Below are positions 23,935 through 32,917 of a stretch of 54,306 nt of DNA, in pieces. Both the position numbers and the translations under genes were made by a program. This DNA is from an uncultured Prevotellaceae bacterium (lineage in GTDB: Bacteria; Bacteroidota; Bacteroidia; Bacteroidales; Bacteroidaceae): contig CAMJQA010000018.1 of NCBI GenBank assembly GCA_946407895.1, forward strand, positions 1 through 54,306, given 5' to 3'. The notes beneath the pieces were generated by a model, which saw only the letters and a list, made by a program, of their open reading frames with translations, did no database searches and had not been told where the DNA came from. Each line of letters opens with the position of its first letter. Position 1 is the stretch's first letter.

Positions 23935-24822
23935 TTAATGCGTTAGTATTTCAACACCATTATCAGTCATCAGGAAAGTATGTTCCCATTGAGCACTGAA
24001 TGAGCCATCCTCAGTAAGGACAATCCATTCAGTGGGATCTTCCTCATCACAGCATACCCTCCAGTCGCCGGCATTTATCATAGGTTCAATGGTAAATGTC
24101 ATCCCTGGCACTAACAACATGCCGGTGCCAGGACGACCATAGTGTTCGACGTCTGGCTCCTCATGGAAATGAATGCCAACACCATGTCCGCACAAATCGC
24201 GCACTACCGTACATCCGTTCTTGTGGGCATGATTTGCTATGGCATTACCTAAATCACCTACAAAGACATAGGGCTGGCTGCACACCTGTTCACCAATTTT
24301 CAGGCATTCCCATGCTATATCTACAAGACGTTGTTTCTCAGGCGTCGTCTTTCCGATGACAAACATACGACTGGCATCGGCATAATATCCATTAAGAATC
24401 GTAGTGCAGTCAACATTGACGATATCGCCTTCTTCCAGAATATCTTCAGCTGAGGGTATGCCATGGCAGACTACATCATCAATGCTCGTGCAACAACTGG
24501 CAGGAAAACCTTCATAGTGTAGTGGAGCTGGTGTACCTCCATGACTGACAGTATAGTCATAGACCAGACGGTCAATATCAAGCGTGCTCATACCTTCGTG
24601 AATATGTTCTTGCACACAATCCAGCACAGCAGTATTCAGCACACCAGCAAGTCGTATGCCTTCAATTTGCTCCTTAGTACGAATCAAGTTACGAGTAGGC
24701 ACAAGTTTTCCTCGCTCTTGCCAATATAGGATTCGGGAATCCATCTCAGTAGGCTCCATACCCTCTGGTACGAACCATCGCACTTGTTTCTTTTTCTTAC
24801 TTTTCTTATTGCTCTTACTCAT
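23935..24822 (-). CDS. map: Type I methionine aminopeptidase with N-terminal extension
   Basis: 295 residues, about 40 longer than E. coli Map. It removes the initiator Met from new proteins. The catalytic domain starts near 45 (RTKEQIEGIRLAGVLN). The metal ligands are in VNVDCT (Asp), GYYADASRMF (Asp), GHGVGIHFHE (His), FTIEPM (Glu) and AQWEHTFL (Glu). The first 40 residues are a Lys-rich stretch (SKSNKKSKKKKQ) followed by RWFVPEGMEPTEMDSRILYW. Similar basic extensions help relatives bind the ribosome exit; here that is inference. In one transcript with tsaD. Confidence 0.96.
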   Translation of the reverse strand: MSKSNKKSKKKKQVRWFVPEGMEPTEMDSRILYWQERGKLVPTRNLIRTKEQIEGIRLAGVLNTAVLDCVQEHIHEGMSTLDIDRLVYDYTVSHGGTPAPLHYEGFPASCCTSIDDVVCHGIPSAEDILEEGDIVNVDCTTILNGYYADASRMFVIGKTTPEKQRLVDIAWECLKIGEQVCSQPYVFVGDLGNAIANHAHKNGCTVVRDLCGHGVGIHFHEEPDVEHYGRPGTGMLLVPGMTFTIEPMINAGDWRVCCDEEDPTEWIVLTEDGSFSAQWEHTFLMTDNGVEILTH

Positions 24823-24866
24823 TGTCTGTGAAACTAACGAGTGTATTCGTCAATTTGAATCCAATA

Positions 24867-26501
24867 TTATTTTATCTGATAACGGCTACCAGCCTCCTGA
24901 ATGATTTTCCTGCGGTATTCCAATGGATATCCAGGTCTCTCCACAGGCACCTGATTACCGCCAGGTGTCTTCAGGAAACGTCCCTCCTTGTCAGTACGCT
25001 TCACCGTCATATCATTATACTTTACGATAAGCAGTTGAGCCAGCTGGTTCCATTCATCCATCATAGCCTGTGAAGTGCGGTGGCTATATGCTGAAAGGAA
25101 GCGGCGTGCCTCCTGCTCGCTCATACCCTTAGCCTTCTGCTCAGTATCTGCCTGTAGGGAAATATAGTCAGCCTCCAACCGGTCGCGTACACGTTTCAGC
25201 TCAGGGAAAAGAACATTATAGCGCATATATACCATATTGCTGACCCAGTTCTGAACCCAATAGGCAGAACGCGTAGAGAAATGGAAACAGTCAGCCGTAC
25301 CGACTGCGTAACACTCAGGAGCACGGTCAATACAGCAATAAACAGGTGTTAGAGGCACCATATTAGTATCGTCATTGCCAAACCAAACGACGCCTCCAAT
25401 GTAGTTGGGCAACCAGGAACGCATTTGGCTGACATATACGTTAGCAGTCTGCTGCGTGCTGATAGGCCTTTCGTTGAAGTAGCGACGTCCGTCAACCTCG
25501 TAACTAAGCGGCGTCGGACGGTAGGGCATCTCCCATGGTCCCATACCAGGGTCGTGGTCGAGTGCAAGAGGAGTGTCTTCGTAGTGGTCGCGCATCATAT
25601 CGCGTATATCCTCCAGCTTTAGGGGGCGAGCTGGTTTCACGTAGAGCGGCATAGGCTTGCCGGCATCTTCACCTTTTGCATAGGAGAGATAGGGCATCAT
25701 GTCCTCGGCAGCCCAGCGGTTGAAGAAACTCCATACGCGTGCCTCACAGTATCGCATTGCGCCAAAGTCGGCAGGTGCGTAGGCCTCACTGAAGGAGAAG
25801 TCTTCATCGGCTCCTTTGAAATACCCCTTTTCGCGCGCCAACGAGATTACGTCTGGACTATAGAGGCAATTTTCCTTGTCGTGGAGCGGGAACTGACGGA
25901 TACGACTCTGGTTAGCGTGTCCGCTAATACAGTCGTCTGGTATCCTGACGGCTACCCATACAGCCCCCTTACGGCCTGGGCCTTTGCCAATCATATCCAT
26001 AATCCAGACCTCATTGGGGTCGGCTATGGTAAAGCTCTCTCCTTCGCTGGCATAGCCATAGTCCTCTACCAGCTTTGTCATTACACCGATAGCTTCTCTG
26101 GCAGTACGGGCACGCTGCAGGGTTACATACATCAGGGAACCATAGTCGATAAGGCCTGTGAGGGTATCGGTCAGTTCTTCACGCCCACCCCAAGTGGTTT
26201 CGTGAATCGTCAACTGGTGCTCATTCATCAGTCCTGTTACGGCATAGGTTTCCTCTGCCTCAGGAATTTCGCCCAGGTAATTGTTCGTCTCATAATGATA
26301 TAGGGCTCTCATCTCGCCCTTGGCATGACGTCCGGCGGGAAGATAGTTTAGGAAACCGTATGCGCCATAATCGTCGCAACTATAGGTCACAATCACACTG
26401 CCGTCGGCCGAAGCCTTTCGGCCAACAATAAGATTGGTGCAAGCCAAGGACGGCAGCACAGATATGGTCGCAAGGGCCACAAAGGTTAGAACTCTTCGCA
26501 T
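24867..26501 (-). CDS. Secreted C69 family (Ntn-hydrolase) dipeptidase
   Basis: 544 residues from the Met of MRRVLTFVALATISVLPSLA, which is a signal peptide; the frame to 26522 only adds seven residues. The mature protein would begin with Cys in CTNLIVGRKASADGSVIV. An N-terminal Cys nucleophile exposed by processing is the hallmark of peptidase family C69. GLMNEHQLTIHETTWGGREE and RIRQFPLHDKENCLYSPDVI are other conserved parts. It should cut dipeptides in the periplasm or outside. It has no clear partner; it is separated from nadC by a repeat-filled gap. Confidence 0.9.
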   Translation of the reverse strand: MRRVLTFVALATISVLPSLACTNLIVGRKASADGSVIVTYSCDDYGAYGFLNYLPAGRHAKGEMRALYHYETNNYLGEIPEAEETYAVTGLMNEHQLTIHETTWGGREELTDTLTGLIDYGSLMYVTLQRARTAREAIGVMTKLVEDYGYASEGESFTIADPNEVWIMDMIGKGPGRKGAVWVAVRIPDDCISGHANQSRIRQFPLHDKENCLYSPDVISLAREKGYFKGADEDFSFSEAYAPADFGAMRYCEARVWSFFNRWAAEDMMPYLSYAKGEDAGKPMPLYVKPARPLKLEDIRDMMRDHYEDTPLALDHDPGMGPWEMPYRPTPLSYEVDGRRYFNERPISTQQTANVYVSQMRSWLPNYIGGVVWFGNDDTNMVPLTPVYCCIDRAPECYAVGTADCFHFSTRSAYWVQNWVSNMVYMRYNVLFPELKRVRDRLEADYISLQADTEQKAKGMSEQEARRFLSAYSHRTSQAMMDEWNQLAQLLIVKYNDMTVKRTDKEGRFLKTPGGNQVPVERPGYPLEYRRKIIQEAGSRYQIK

Positions 26502-26629
26502 TTTACTATTTACCATTAACAATTTGAACTTACCATTTGCTATTTACAGTATTTTGAACGCCCAACAGGCTTTTCCGCTCGGCTTGTTCAAGAAATAGAG
26601 TATTATCAAATGGTAGATTGTCTAATTCG
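26501..26629. repeat. 7/8-base repeats around the nadC/C69 gap
   Basis: Read on the minus strand, 26547-26501 is a run of 7-base units such as TAGCAAA, TGGTAAA, TTGTTAA and TAGTAAA, ending inside the start of the C69 gene. On the plus strand 26606-26629 gives TATCAAA, TGGTAGA and TTGTCTAA, just past the end of nadC. Same unit type as at 2714-2812 and 48665-48707. Confidence 0.6.
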
Positions 26630-26630
26630 A

Positions 26631-27503
26631 CTACACCTTGAGCTTATCGCTTCCGGCCGCCTTGAAGCTCATGTCCAATCCCTTTACACTATGCGTGAGC
26701 GCACCGAAGGAAATAAAATCCACGCCTGCCTTTGCATAGGGAATCATCGTATCGAAAGTGATGCCTCCGCTGGACTCTGTCTCGCAGCGACCTGCAACAA
26801 TCTGTACGGCCTTGCAAGTGTCCTCTGGCGTAAAGTTATCGAACATTATTCGGTCGCAACCTTCGGCAAGTGCTTCATCCAGTTCTTTCCAATTGCGGAC
26901 TTCGCATTCAATTTTCAGGTCCTTCCCACGCTCGCGGCAATAAGCCTTAGCCCTGCTGATAGCATTATGAACACCGCCGCAGAAGTCTATATGGTTATCT
27001 TTCAGCAGTATCATATCGAAGAGTCCTATGCGGTGATTCATTCCTCCACCTATTCGCACGGCTTCCTTCTCAAGCATTCGCATGCCTGGCGTCGTCTTGC
27101 GGGTATCCAGTACACGCGTCTTAGTCCCGGCATCAATCAATGCCTGCTGATAACGATGTGTCATCGTGGCTATACCGCTCATCCGCTGCAGGATATTCAG
27201 CATTAGGCGTTCTGTCTGTAACAAGCTGCGCACACGTCCCTTCACACTCATCACGATGTCGCCAGGATAGACATGAGAACCGTCGCCTATGTGCACTTCA
27301 ACTTCCATCTCGGGGTCAAAGCGGTGAAATACTTGGCGGGCAATCTCTGCGCCTGCAAAGATGCCTTCCTCCTTGATTAGCAACTTGCTCTCCCCCATTT
27401 CTGTCTCGGGGATACAGCACAGTGTGGTATGATCGCCATCGCCTATGTCTTCGGCAAAAGCCAGGTCAATGAGCCTGTCATTCAGTTCGTCAACGCTAAG
27501 CAT
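26631..27503 (-). CDS. nadC: Nicotinate-nucleotide pyrophosphorylase (carboxylating)
   Basis: 290 residues from the Met of MLSVDELNDRLIDLAFAEDI; upstream codons to 27560 lack family support. NadC converts quinolinate and PRPP to nicotinate mononucleotide in NAD synthesis. Seen: EDIGDGDHTT; ERLMLNILQRMSGIAT; TRVLDTRKTTPGMRMLEKEA; GGGMNHRIGLFDMILLKDNH; KIECEVRN; RIMFDNF; and VDFISFGALTHS. No other NAD synthesis gene is nearby. It follows galE by about 60 bases. Confidence 0.96.
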   Translation of the reverse strand: MLSVDELNDRLIDLAFAEDIGDGDHTTLCCIPETEMGESKLLIKEEGIFAGAEIARQVFHRFDPEMEVEVHIGDGSHVYPGDIVMSVKGRVRSLLQTERLMLNILQRMSGIATMTHRYQQALIDAGTKTRVLDTRKTTPGMRMLEKEAVRIGGGMNHRIGLFDMILLKDNHIDFCGGVHNAISRAKAYCRERGKDLKIECEVRNWKELDEALAEGCDRIMFDNFTPEDTCKAVQIVAGRCETESSGGITFDTMIPYAKAGVDFISFGALTHSVKGLDMSFKAAGSDKLKV

Positions 27504-27565
27504 ATTATAATAATGTATATGAGTGAAAAGTTTATGCTGAATAAATATTGTGGACGGCAAGCTCT

Positions 27566-28600
27566 CTACATGACGCCACGCTCACGCAGGGCCAGCTGCC
27601 ACTTCCAAGCCGTAGCAAGCACGTCTTCAAGAGGAGTATCGGCTTTCCAGCCCAGTACGCGGTTGGCCTTGTCAACATTGCCCCATACCTTCTCGATATC
27701 ACCTGCGCGACGACCTACGATCTGATAGTTCAGTTTGACACCGGTTGCCTTCTCGAAGGCATGGATCAGTTCGAGCACGCTGGTACCACGCCCCGTGCCG
27801 ATATTATAAATCTCCACGGGTTCGTCGGTCTTATCCTCCATGATACGTGTCATGGCACACACATGCGCCTTTGCCAAATCCACTACATAGATATAATCGC
27901 GAATGCAAGAACCGTCAGGCGTGTTGTAGTCATCGCCGAAGACACTCAGCTTCTCGCGAATACCTATTGCAGTCTGCGTCAGGTAGGGAATCAGATTCTG
28001 GGGTACACCGTTCGGCATCTCGCCAATGATAGCCGAGGGATGAGAGCCAATGGGGTTGAAATAGCGCAGGATGATGCTCTTGATTGGAGAGCCACTGCGT
28101 ACGGTATCCTGAATGATTTCTTCATTGATTTGCTTCGTATTGCCATAGGGGCTCTCAGCTTTCTTGATGGGCGTCTCCTCGGTAGCTGGGAGCTGATCGG
28201 GCTGACCATATACAGTGCATGAGCTGGAGAATATAATGCCCTTCACGCCATAGCGAGGCATCAGCTCCAGCAGGTTCACCAGCGAGAGGATATTGTTGCG
28301 GTAGTACATAAGAGGCTTTTCAACACTCTCCCCCACAGCCTTGCTGGCTGCAAAGTGGATGATGCCACTGATGGCAGGGTATTTCTTGAAGACTGCTTCA
28401 GTAGCCTCCATGTCGCGCAAATCCACTTGCTCGAAAGCAGGACGCTTACCGGTAATCTTCTCAATGCCGTCAATCACATTGGCCTGACTGTTACTGAGGT
28501 TATCCACTATGACAACTTCATAGCCTGCATTCTGCAGTTCCACGGTTGTATGGCTACCTATGAAACCTGTTCCACCAGTAACCAGAATTGTCTCTTTCAT
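27566..28600 (-). CDS. galE: UDP-glucose 4-epimerase
   Basis: 344 residues. GalE interconverts UDP-glucose and UDP-galactose with bound NAD. Seen: ILVTGGTGFIGSHTTVELQN; VIVDNLSNS; IHFAASKAVGESVEKP; the catalytic FSSSCTVYGQP and SPYGNTKQINEEI (Y-x-x-x-K, here Y-G-N-T-K); and CIRDYIYVVDLAKAHV. It is 41 bases after rnfA and may be read through from the Rnf operon, though the functions are unrelated. Confidence 0.96.
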   Translation of the reverse strand: MKETILVTGGTGFIGSHTTVELQNAGYEVVIVDNLSNSQANVIDGIEKITGKRPAFEQVDLRDMEATEAVFKKYPAISGIIHFAASKAVGESVEKPLMYYRNNILSLVNLLELMPRYGVKGIIFSSSCTVYGQPDQLPATEETPIKKAESPYGNTKQINEEIIQDTVRSGSPIKSIILRYFNPIGSHPSAIIGEMPNGVPQNLIPYLTQTAIGIREKLSVFGDDYNTPDGSCIRDYIYVVDLAKAHVCAMTRIMEDKTDEPVEIYNIGTGRGTSVLELIHAFEKATGVKLNYQIVGRRAGDIEKVWGNVDKANRVLGWKADTPLEDVLATAWKWQLALRERGVM

Positions 28601-28641
28601 ATCTGCTGAGTTTAATTTTCGTTATAAATTAGGTCTGATTA

Positions 28642-29262
28642 TCAAAGTCCGAATACGCGGCTCAAGCCATTGTCCACACCGCTGAACCCCATGAAGGCCA
28701 TTGCCAGCAAGCCGGCTGTGATGAGCGCAATGCTCATACCACGCACGCCCTTGGGAATATTCATCATTTCAAGTTGCTCGCGCACGCCGGCAAAGATAAT
28801 CAGTGCCAGGGCAAAACCAAGAGCAGTACTGAAGGCAAATACCACGCCGGTTAGGAGGCTGGGCTCCAATCCCTGGGTGGCATACGTGCCATTGGCAACC
28901 AGGATAGCCACACCAAGAATACAGCAGTTGGTGGTAATAAGCGGCAGGAATACACCAAGTGCCTGATAGAGGGCTGGGGATACTTTCTTCAGCACGATCT
29001 CCACCATCTGCACCAGTGCTGCAATGACCAGTATGAATGCTATGGTCTGCAAGTACTCAAGACCGAAAGCTTCGAGCACAAGCTTCTGAATACCATAGGT
29101 TACAATAGTAGCTATCGTAAGCACAAAGGCCACGGCCATGCCCATACCCGAAGCGGTCTCTATCTTCTTGCTCACACCCAGGAACGGACAGATGCCCAGA
29201 AACTGTGACAGCACGATATTATTGACGAATATCGCTGTTATTATTATTAATATGTATGCCAT
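28642..29262 (-). CDS. rnfA: Rnf complex subunit A
   Basis: 206 residues, about six membrane spans. RnfA and RnfE are homologous inverted-topology subunits that hold a shared iron-sulfur cluster in the membrane. Seen: IFVNNIVLSQFLGICPFLGV with the cluster Cys; LGVFLPLITTNCCILGVAIL with the second Cys region; and GFALALIIFAGVREQLE. It is the last subunit gene of the operon. RnfA versus NqrE: the neighbouring RnfB and RnfC with their ferredoxin domains decide for Rnf. Confidence 0.95.
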   Translation of the reverse strand: MAYILIIITAIFVNNIVLSQFLGICPFLGVSKKIETASGMGMAVAFVLTIATIVTYGIQKLVLEAFGLEYLQTIAFILVIAALVQMVEIVLKKVSPALYQALGVFLPLITTNCCILGVAILVANGTYATQGLEPSLLTGVVFAFSTALGFALALIIFAGVREQLEMMNIPKGVRGMSIALITAGLLAMAFMGFSGVDNGLSRVFGL

Positions 29263-29325
29263 ATCTTTTGAATCTGATTTAGTTTAATCTTTAATTAATA
29301 TCTCACACTTCCGATGTTCTGTGGA

Positions 29326-29910
29326 TCATACACCTCTTAATCTGTTTACAATAGCAATCAGATATCCAAGAGCGATGAAGGCACCAGGAGCAAGTACAAA
29401 AGCCAGAGCTCCATACTCCTCGGGGAAGACACGCAGCGAGAAGATGCAGCCAGTGCCCAGGAACTCGCGCGTAGCACCCAGCAGGGTCAAGGCCATTGTG
29501 AAGCCCAGTCCCATGCCCAGGCCGTCGAAGATACTGCTGACGGGACCGTTCTTGGCTGCAAAAGCCTCGGCACGACCCAGTATGATGCAGTTCACCACGA
29601 TGAGGGGAATGAAAAGTCCTAAGCTGGCATAAACATCGGGCACATAGGCCTGAAGACACATCTGAAGGATGGTTACCAGCGAAGCTATCACAACGATAAA
29701 GCACGGAATGCGCACCATATCGGGAATAAAGTTCTTGATGAGGGAGATAATCAGATTACTGAACACCAGCACAGCCATAGTGGCCAGGCCCATAGACATA
29801 CCGTTCAGGGCACTGCTGGTAGTTCCCAGCGTGGGGCACATACCCAGGAGAAGGACAAACGTGGGGTTCTCCTTGATGATGCCGTTCATTAAAACTTTCA
29901 GGTTATTCAT
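29326..29910 (-). CDS. rnfE: Rnf complex subunit E
   Basis: 194 residues from the Met of MNNLKVLMNGIIKENPTFVL. Homologue of RnfA with about six membrane spans. Seen: GMCPTLGTTSSALNGMSMGL with a cluster Cys; GLFIPLIVVNCIILGRAEAF; and GLGFTMALTLLGATREFLG. The ATG at 29910 overlaps the end of rnfG by 8 bases; the longer frame to 29961 overlaps rnfG more and lacks family support. Confidence 0.95.
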   Translation of the reverse strand: MNNLKVLMNGIIKENPTFVLLLGMCPTLGTTSSALNGMSMGLATMAVLVFSNLIISLIKNFIPDMVRIPCFIVVIASLVTILQMCLQAYVPDVYASLGLFIPLIVVNCIILGRAEAFAAKNGPVSSIFDGLGMGLGFTMALTLLGATREFLGTGCIFSLRVFPEEYGALAFVLAPGAFIALGYLIAIVNRLRGV

Positions 29911-30526
29911 TGTTGGCCTCCTTTCCGTCTTGATGCTGAGGGCTTGCACCGCTCTGTGCATCTTCGTTATTTTTACTAATCACCGAATAAGCCATGTTAA
30001 CGGCCCTCAAAAAAGCACGGCTCGTAATCGTGCTGGCGGTTATGGCATCCACTTCGCCACCGTCTTTGCTGACGGTCATATTGTCCTGTCCAGGATTCTT
30101 GCCGATAATGTCGCCTTTCTCCCCTTTCTGAAACCAGAACGAAGCCTTGGCGCCCAGGCCCGGCGTCTCGCTGCTCTCCAGCACCTGATAGCCCTGAATA
30201 GAGCCATTACCATCAAAACCCACAAGCACCGTCAGCGTGCCACCAAAGCCGTTGGCATCCTGAGCCTTCACGGCAACACCCTTGTCTGTGCGATAGATTA
30301 CCGTCTCCGTCTTGCCGTCGGAGTTGGAAATCACCTCCGGTTCTTCCACCTTGACCTCAGCCGCATTCAATACAGCCTTTATGCCGTCGGCCAGCTGCTG
30401 TTCTTTAATTTGCGCTATCGGTCCTTTCGTCATTTCATTCACATAGCCCAGCGCTGCACCTGCCAGTACGGCTATCAGGGTAAGCACGCCAACCATGTTA
30501 TACCATGTTGATTTCAGCTTCTTCAT
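29903..30526 (-). CDS. rnfG: Rnf complex subunit G, FMN-binding
   Basis: 207 residues. One membrane span (YNMVGVLTLIAVLAGAALGY) and a periplasmic FMN-binding domain. The flavinylation site reads DAITASTITSRAF, a variant of the S-G-A-T-x-T motif in which the final Thr carries covalent FMN; ApbE attaches it, and apbE is not in this window. SSETPGLGAKASFWFQKGE is also conserved. The C-terminus is polar and of low complexity. Its start overlaps the rnfD stop (ATGA at 30526-30523). Confidence 0.95.
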   Translation of the reverse strand: MKKLKSTWYNMVGVLTLIAVLAGAALGYVNEMTKGPIAQIKEQQLADGIKAVLNAAEVKVEEPEVISNSDGKTETVIYRTDKGVAVKAQDANGFGGTLTVLVGFDGNGSIQGYQVLESSETPGLGAKASFWFQKGEKGDIIGKNPGQDNMTVSKDGGEVDAITASTITSRAFLRAVNMAYSVISKNNEDAQSGASPQHQDGKEANNE

Positions 30527-31506
30527 TTCTTTACCTCCCCAAATCTTTTAGGTTTACAATACGTATTAATCAGAGGCGTGAACACATTCATAATCAGAAT
30601 GGCAAAGCTCATACCTTCGGGATAGGCACCCCAGTTGCGGATGATGACCGTCAGCAAACCGATGCTAACACCGTAGATAAGCTGACCCTTATGCGACATA
30701 GGGCTGGTCACATAGTCTGTTGCCATAAAGCATGCGCCAAGCATCAGACCACCCGAGAGGATAACCTGAACAGGATTTGCATACACGGGGTTGGCCAGGT
30801 GGAGTACTCCGGCAAACACAAAGACCGTAAGCAGGATGCTCACGGGTATGTGCCAGGTTATAATCTTCTTGTACAACATGAAGAGGCAGCCAATCAGCAG
30901 GCAGAGCGCACTGACCTCGCCCATGGAACCGCCCGTCTGACCAATCAGCATGTGAAAGCTGTCGGGAAGTTCGTTCAGCAGGCTGGCATCACCCGTAGTA
31001 ATAGCATTTTGCATGATGCTGAGAGGAGTTGCGGCGGTCTGTACGTCAACGTACTCTCCCAGCTGACCGGAAACGGGCCATGTAGTCATCTGAACAGGGA
31101 ACGAGATGAGCAGGAAGACGCGACCCAGCAATGCGGGGTTAAAGGGGTTCTGCCCCAGGCCGCCATAGGTCGTCTTGCCCACGCCAATGGCAAACAAGGC
31201 ACCGATGACGATAATCCAGATAGGCAGATTAGTGGGAACATTAAAGGCCAGCAACAGGCCAGTCAATATGGCACTGCCATCGGTTATCGTCAGTTCATCA
31301 CGCTTGAGGATGAACTTTGTGATGGCCCATTCAAAGAAAACACATGAAATCACCGAAGCGGCAGTTACGATGGCAGCACCCAGTCCGAAGAAACAGAGCG
31401 AGGCAATCAATGCCGGTATCAAGGCTATGCATACGCCATACATATTCTTCTGTATGGAATCGCCGCCATGAACGTGAGGTGAAAGTGAAACTATTAATTT
31501 ACTCAT
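30523..31506 (-). CDS. rnfD: Rnf complex subunit D
   Basis: 327 residues, about nine to ten membrane spans, and a second covalent FMN site. Start MSKLIVSLSPHVHGGDSIQK matches RnfD. The flavinylation motif is in DELTITDGSAILTGLLLAF (S-x-x-x-T). PLLGR-type segment FNPALLGRVFLLISFP and CFMATDYVTSPM are conserved in RnfD/NqrB. The protein carries the ion path together with RnfA and RnfE. It overlaps rnfG. Confidence 0.95.
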   Translation of the reverse strand: MSKLIVSLSPHVHGGDSIQKNMYGVCIALIPALIASLCFFGLGAAIVTAASVISCVFFEWAITKFILKRDELTITDGSAILTGLLLAFNVPTNLPIWIIVIGALFAIGVGKTTYGGLGQNPFNPALLGRVFLLISFPVQMTTWPVSGQLGEYVDVQTAATPLSIMQNAITTGDASLLNELPDSFHMLIGQTGGSMGEVSALCLLIGCLFMLYKKIITWHIPVSILLTVFVFAGVLHLANPVYANPVQVILSGGLMLGACFMATDYVTSPMSHKGQLIYGVSIGLLTVIIRNWGAYPEGMSFAILIMNVFTPLINTYCKPKRFGEVKK

Positions 31507-31560
31507 AGTGATATAATTTCAACTATTTTAATGATTTACGTTTAATTCACTTGGTTGCCT

Positions 31561-32904
31561 TTACTTGGCAGCCCGAGACTTTATAATGCCCATAACCGTG
31601 CTCTTTCCCACGCGTATCATATCCAACAGCGGACGATGACTTGGGCAAGTGAACTGGCAACTGCCACACTCTATGCAACTGGTTATGTCCTCTGCCTCGG
31701 CCTTATCCCACATCTGCTTCTCACTTATCTTTGAGAGCAGATAGGGCTCAAGCCCCATAGGACAGGCACTGACGCACTTGGCACAGCGTATGCAGGGCTG
31801 AGGGGTGGAACGGCGCGCCTCTTCATCGGTCATCAGCAGCAGGCCGCTGGAACCTTTAGTCATGGGCACTTCCAGACTGATGAGCGCCTTACCCATCATT
31901 GGGCCGCCGCCTATTACCTTGCCTGTATCCTCTGGCAGACCGCCACATTCGTCAATCAGCTGCTGGAAGGGTGTGCCCAGGCGGGCCAGCAGGTTTGAAG
32001 GCTGCTTCACGCTCTTGCCCGTCACTGTTATAATGCGATCAATGAGGGGCTTGTTCTTCATCACCGCCTCGTAGATGGCAAAGGCAGTGCCAACGTTCTG
32101 AACCACAGCACCCACATTGATGGGTATTGCAGGGGGAGCCGGAACCTGACGCCCTATTACGGCATCAATAAGCTGCTTCTCGCCGCCCTGTGGGTATTTC
32201 ACCTTCAGGGGTACTACCTCAATGCCCTCATGTGCGGCAGCTTTCTCTGTCATCAGCCTGATGGCATCGGGCTTATTATTCTCTATGCCGATATATCCGC
32301 GCTTAACGTCCACGGCTTTCATGATGAGCTCCACACCCACCAGTATCTCATCTGCATGCTCAAGCATCAGTCTGTGGTCAGCTGTCAGATAAGGCTCACA
32401 CTCCACGGCATTGATAATCACGCATTCGGCCTTGCAGCCAGGAGGCGGAGTCAGCTTAACGTGGCAGGGGAATGTGGCACCGCCCAGACCGACGATACCG
32501 GCGTTCTTTATCTTTTCAACAATCGTCTTGGCATCCAGTTCCGGACGGTCGCTCAGCTTTACAAGGGTTTCTGAGCGGTCTATGCTGTCCTCCCATTCGT
32601 CGCCCTCTACGTCAACATAGATGGCTGGGCGACGTGTGCCGCTGGCATCCAGTGCCACGTCAACCTTGCTCACCTTGCCGCTGACAGAGCTGTAAACGGG
32701 TGCGCTGACAAATCCGCCAGCCTCGGCCAGCAGGGTTCCCACCTTCACCTCATCACCTTTCTTCACCACGGGCTTTGCCGGAGCACCTATATGCTGAAAC
32801 ATACTGAACACGGCCTGCTTTGGCAACTGAGCCTTCCGAATGGGACTGGCAGCAGACAGTTTGTTCTCGGCGGGATGAACACCGCCTATATTAAATGTCT
32901 TCAT
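31561..32904 (-). CDS. rnfC: Rnf complex subunit C, NADH-binding
   Basis: 447 residues. RnfC oxidises or reduces NAD(H) through FMN. An N-terminal barrel (GGVHPAENKLS...) precedes the flavoprotein core with GIVGLGGATFPCHVKL, CVINAVECEPYLTADHRLM and GIENNKPDAI. Two 4Fe-4S motifs lie near 370-415: CIRCAKCVSACPMGLEP and CIECGSCQFTCPSHRPLL. The short C-terminus lacks the long Ala/Lys-rich repeats of E. coli RsxC. Direct neighbour of rnfB (13 bases). Confidence 0.96.
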   Translation of the reverse strand: MKTFNIGGVHPAENKLSAASPIRKAQLPKQAVFSMFQHIGAPAKPVVKKGDEVKVGTLLAEAGGFVSAPVYSSVSGKVSKVDVALDASGTRRPAIYVDVEGDEWEDSIDRSETLVKLSDRPELDAKTIVEKIKNAGIVGLGGATFPCHVKLTPPPGCKAECVIINAVECEPYLTADHRLMLEHADEILVGVELIMKAVDVKRGYIGIENNKPDAIRLMTEKAAAHEGIEVVPLKVKYPQGGEKQLIDAVIGRQVPAPPAIPINVGAVVQNVGTAFAIYEAVMKNKPLIDRIITVTGKSVKQPSNLLARLGTPFQQLIDECGGLPEDTGKVIGGGPMMGKALISLEVPMTKGSSGLLLMTDEEARRSTPQPCIRCAKCVSACPMGLEPYLLSKISEKQMWDKAEAEDITSCIECGSCQFTCPSHRPLLDMIRVGKSTVMGIIKSRAAK

Positions 32905-32917
32905 ATCGATTCTCTGT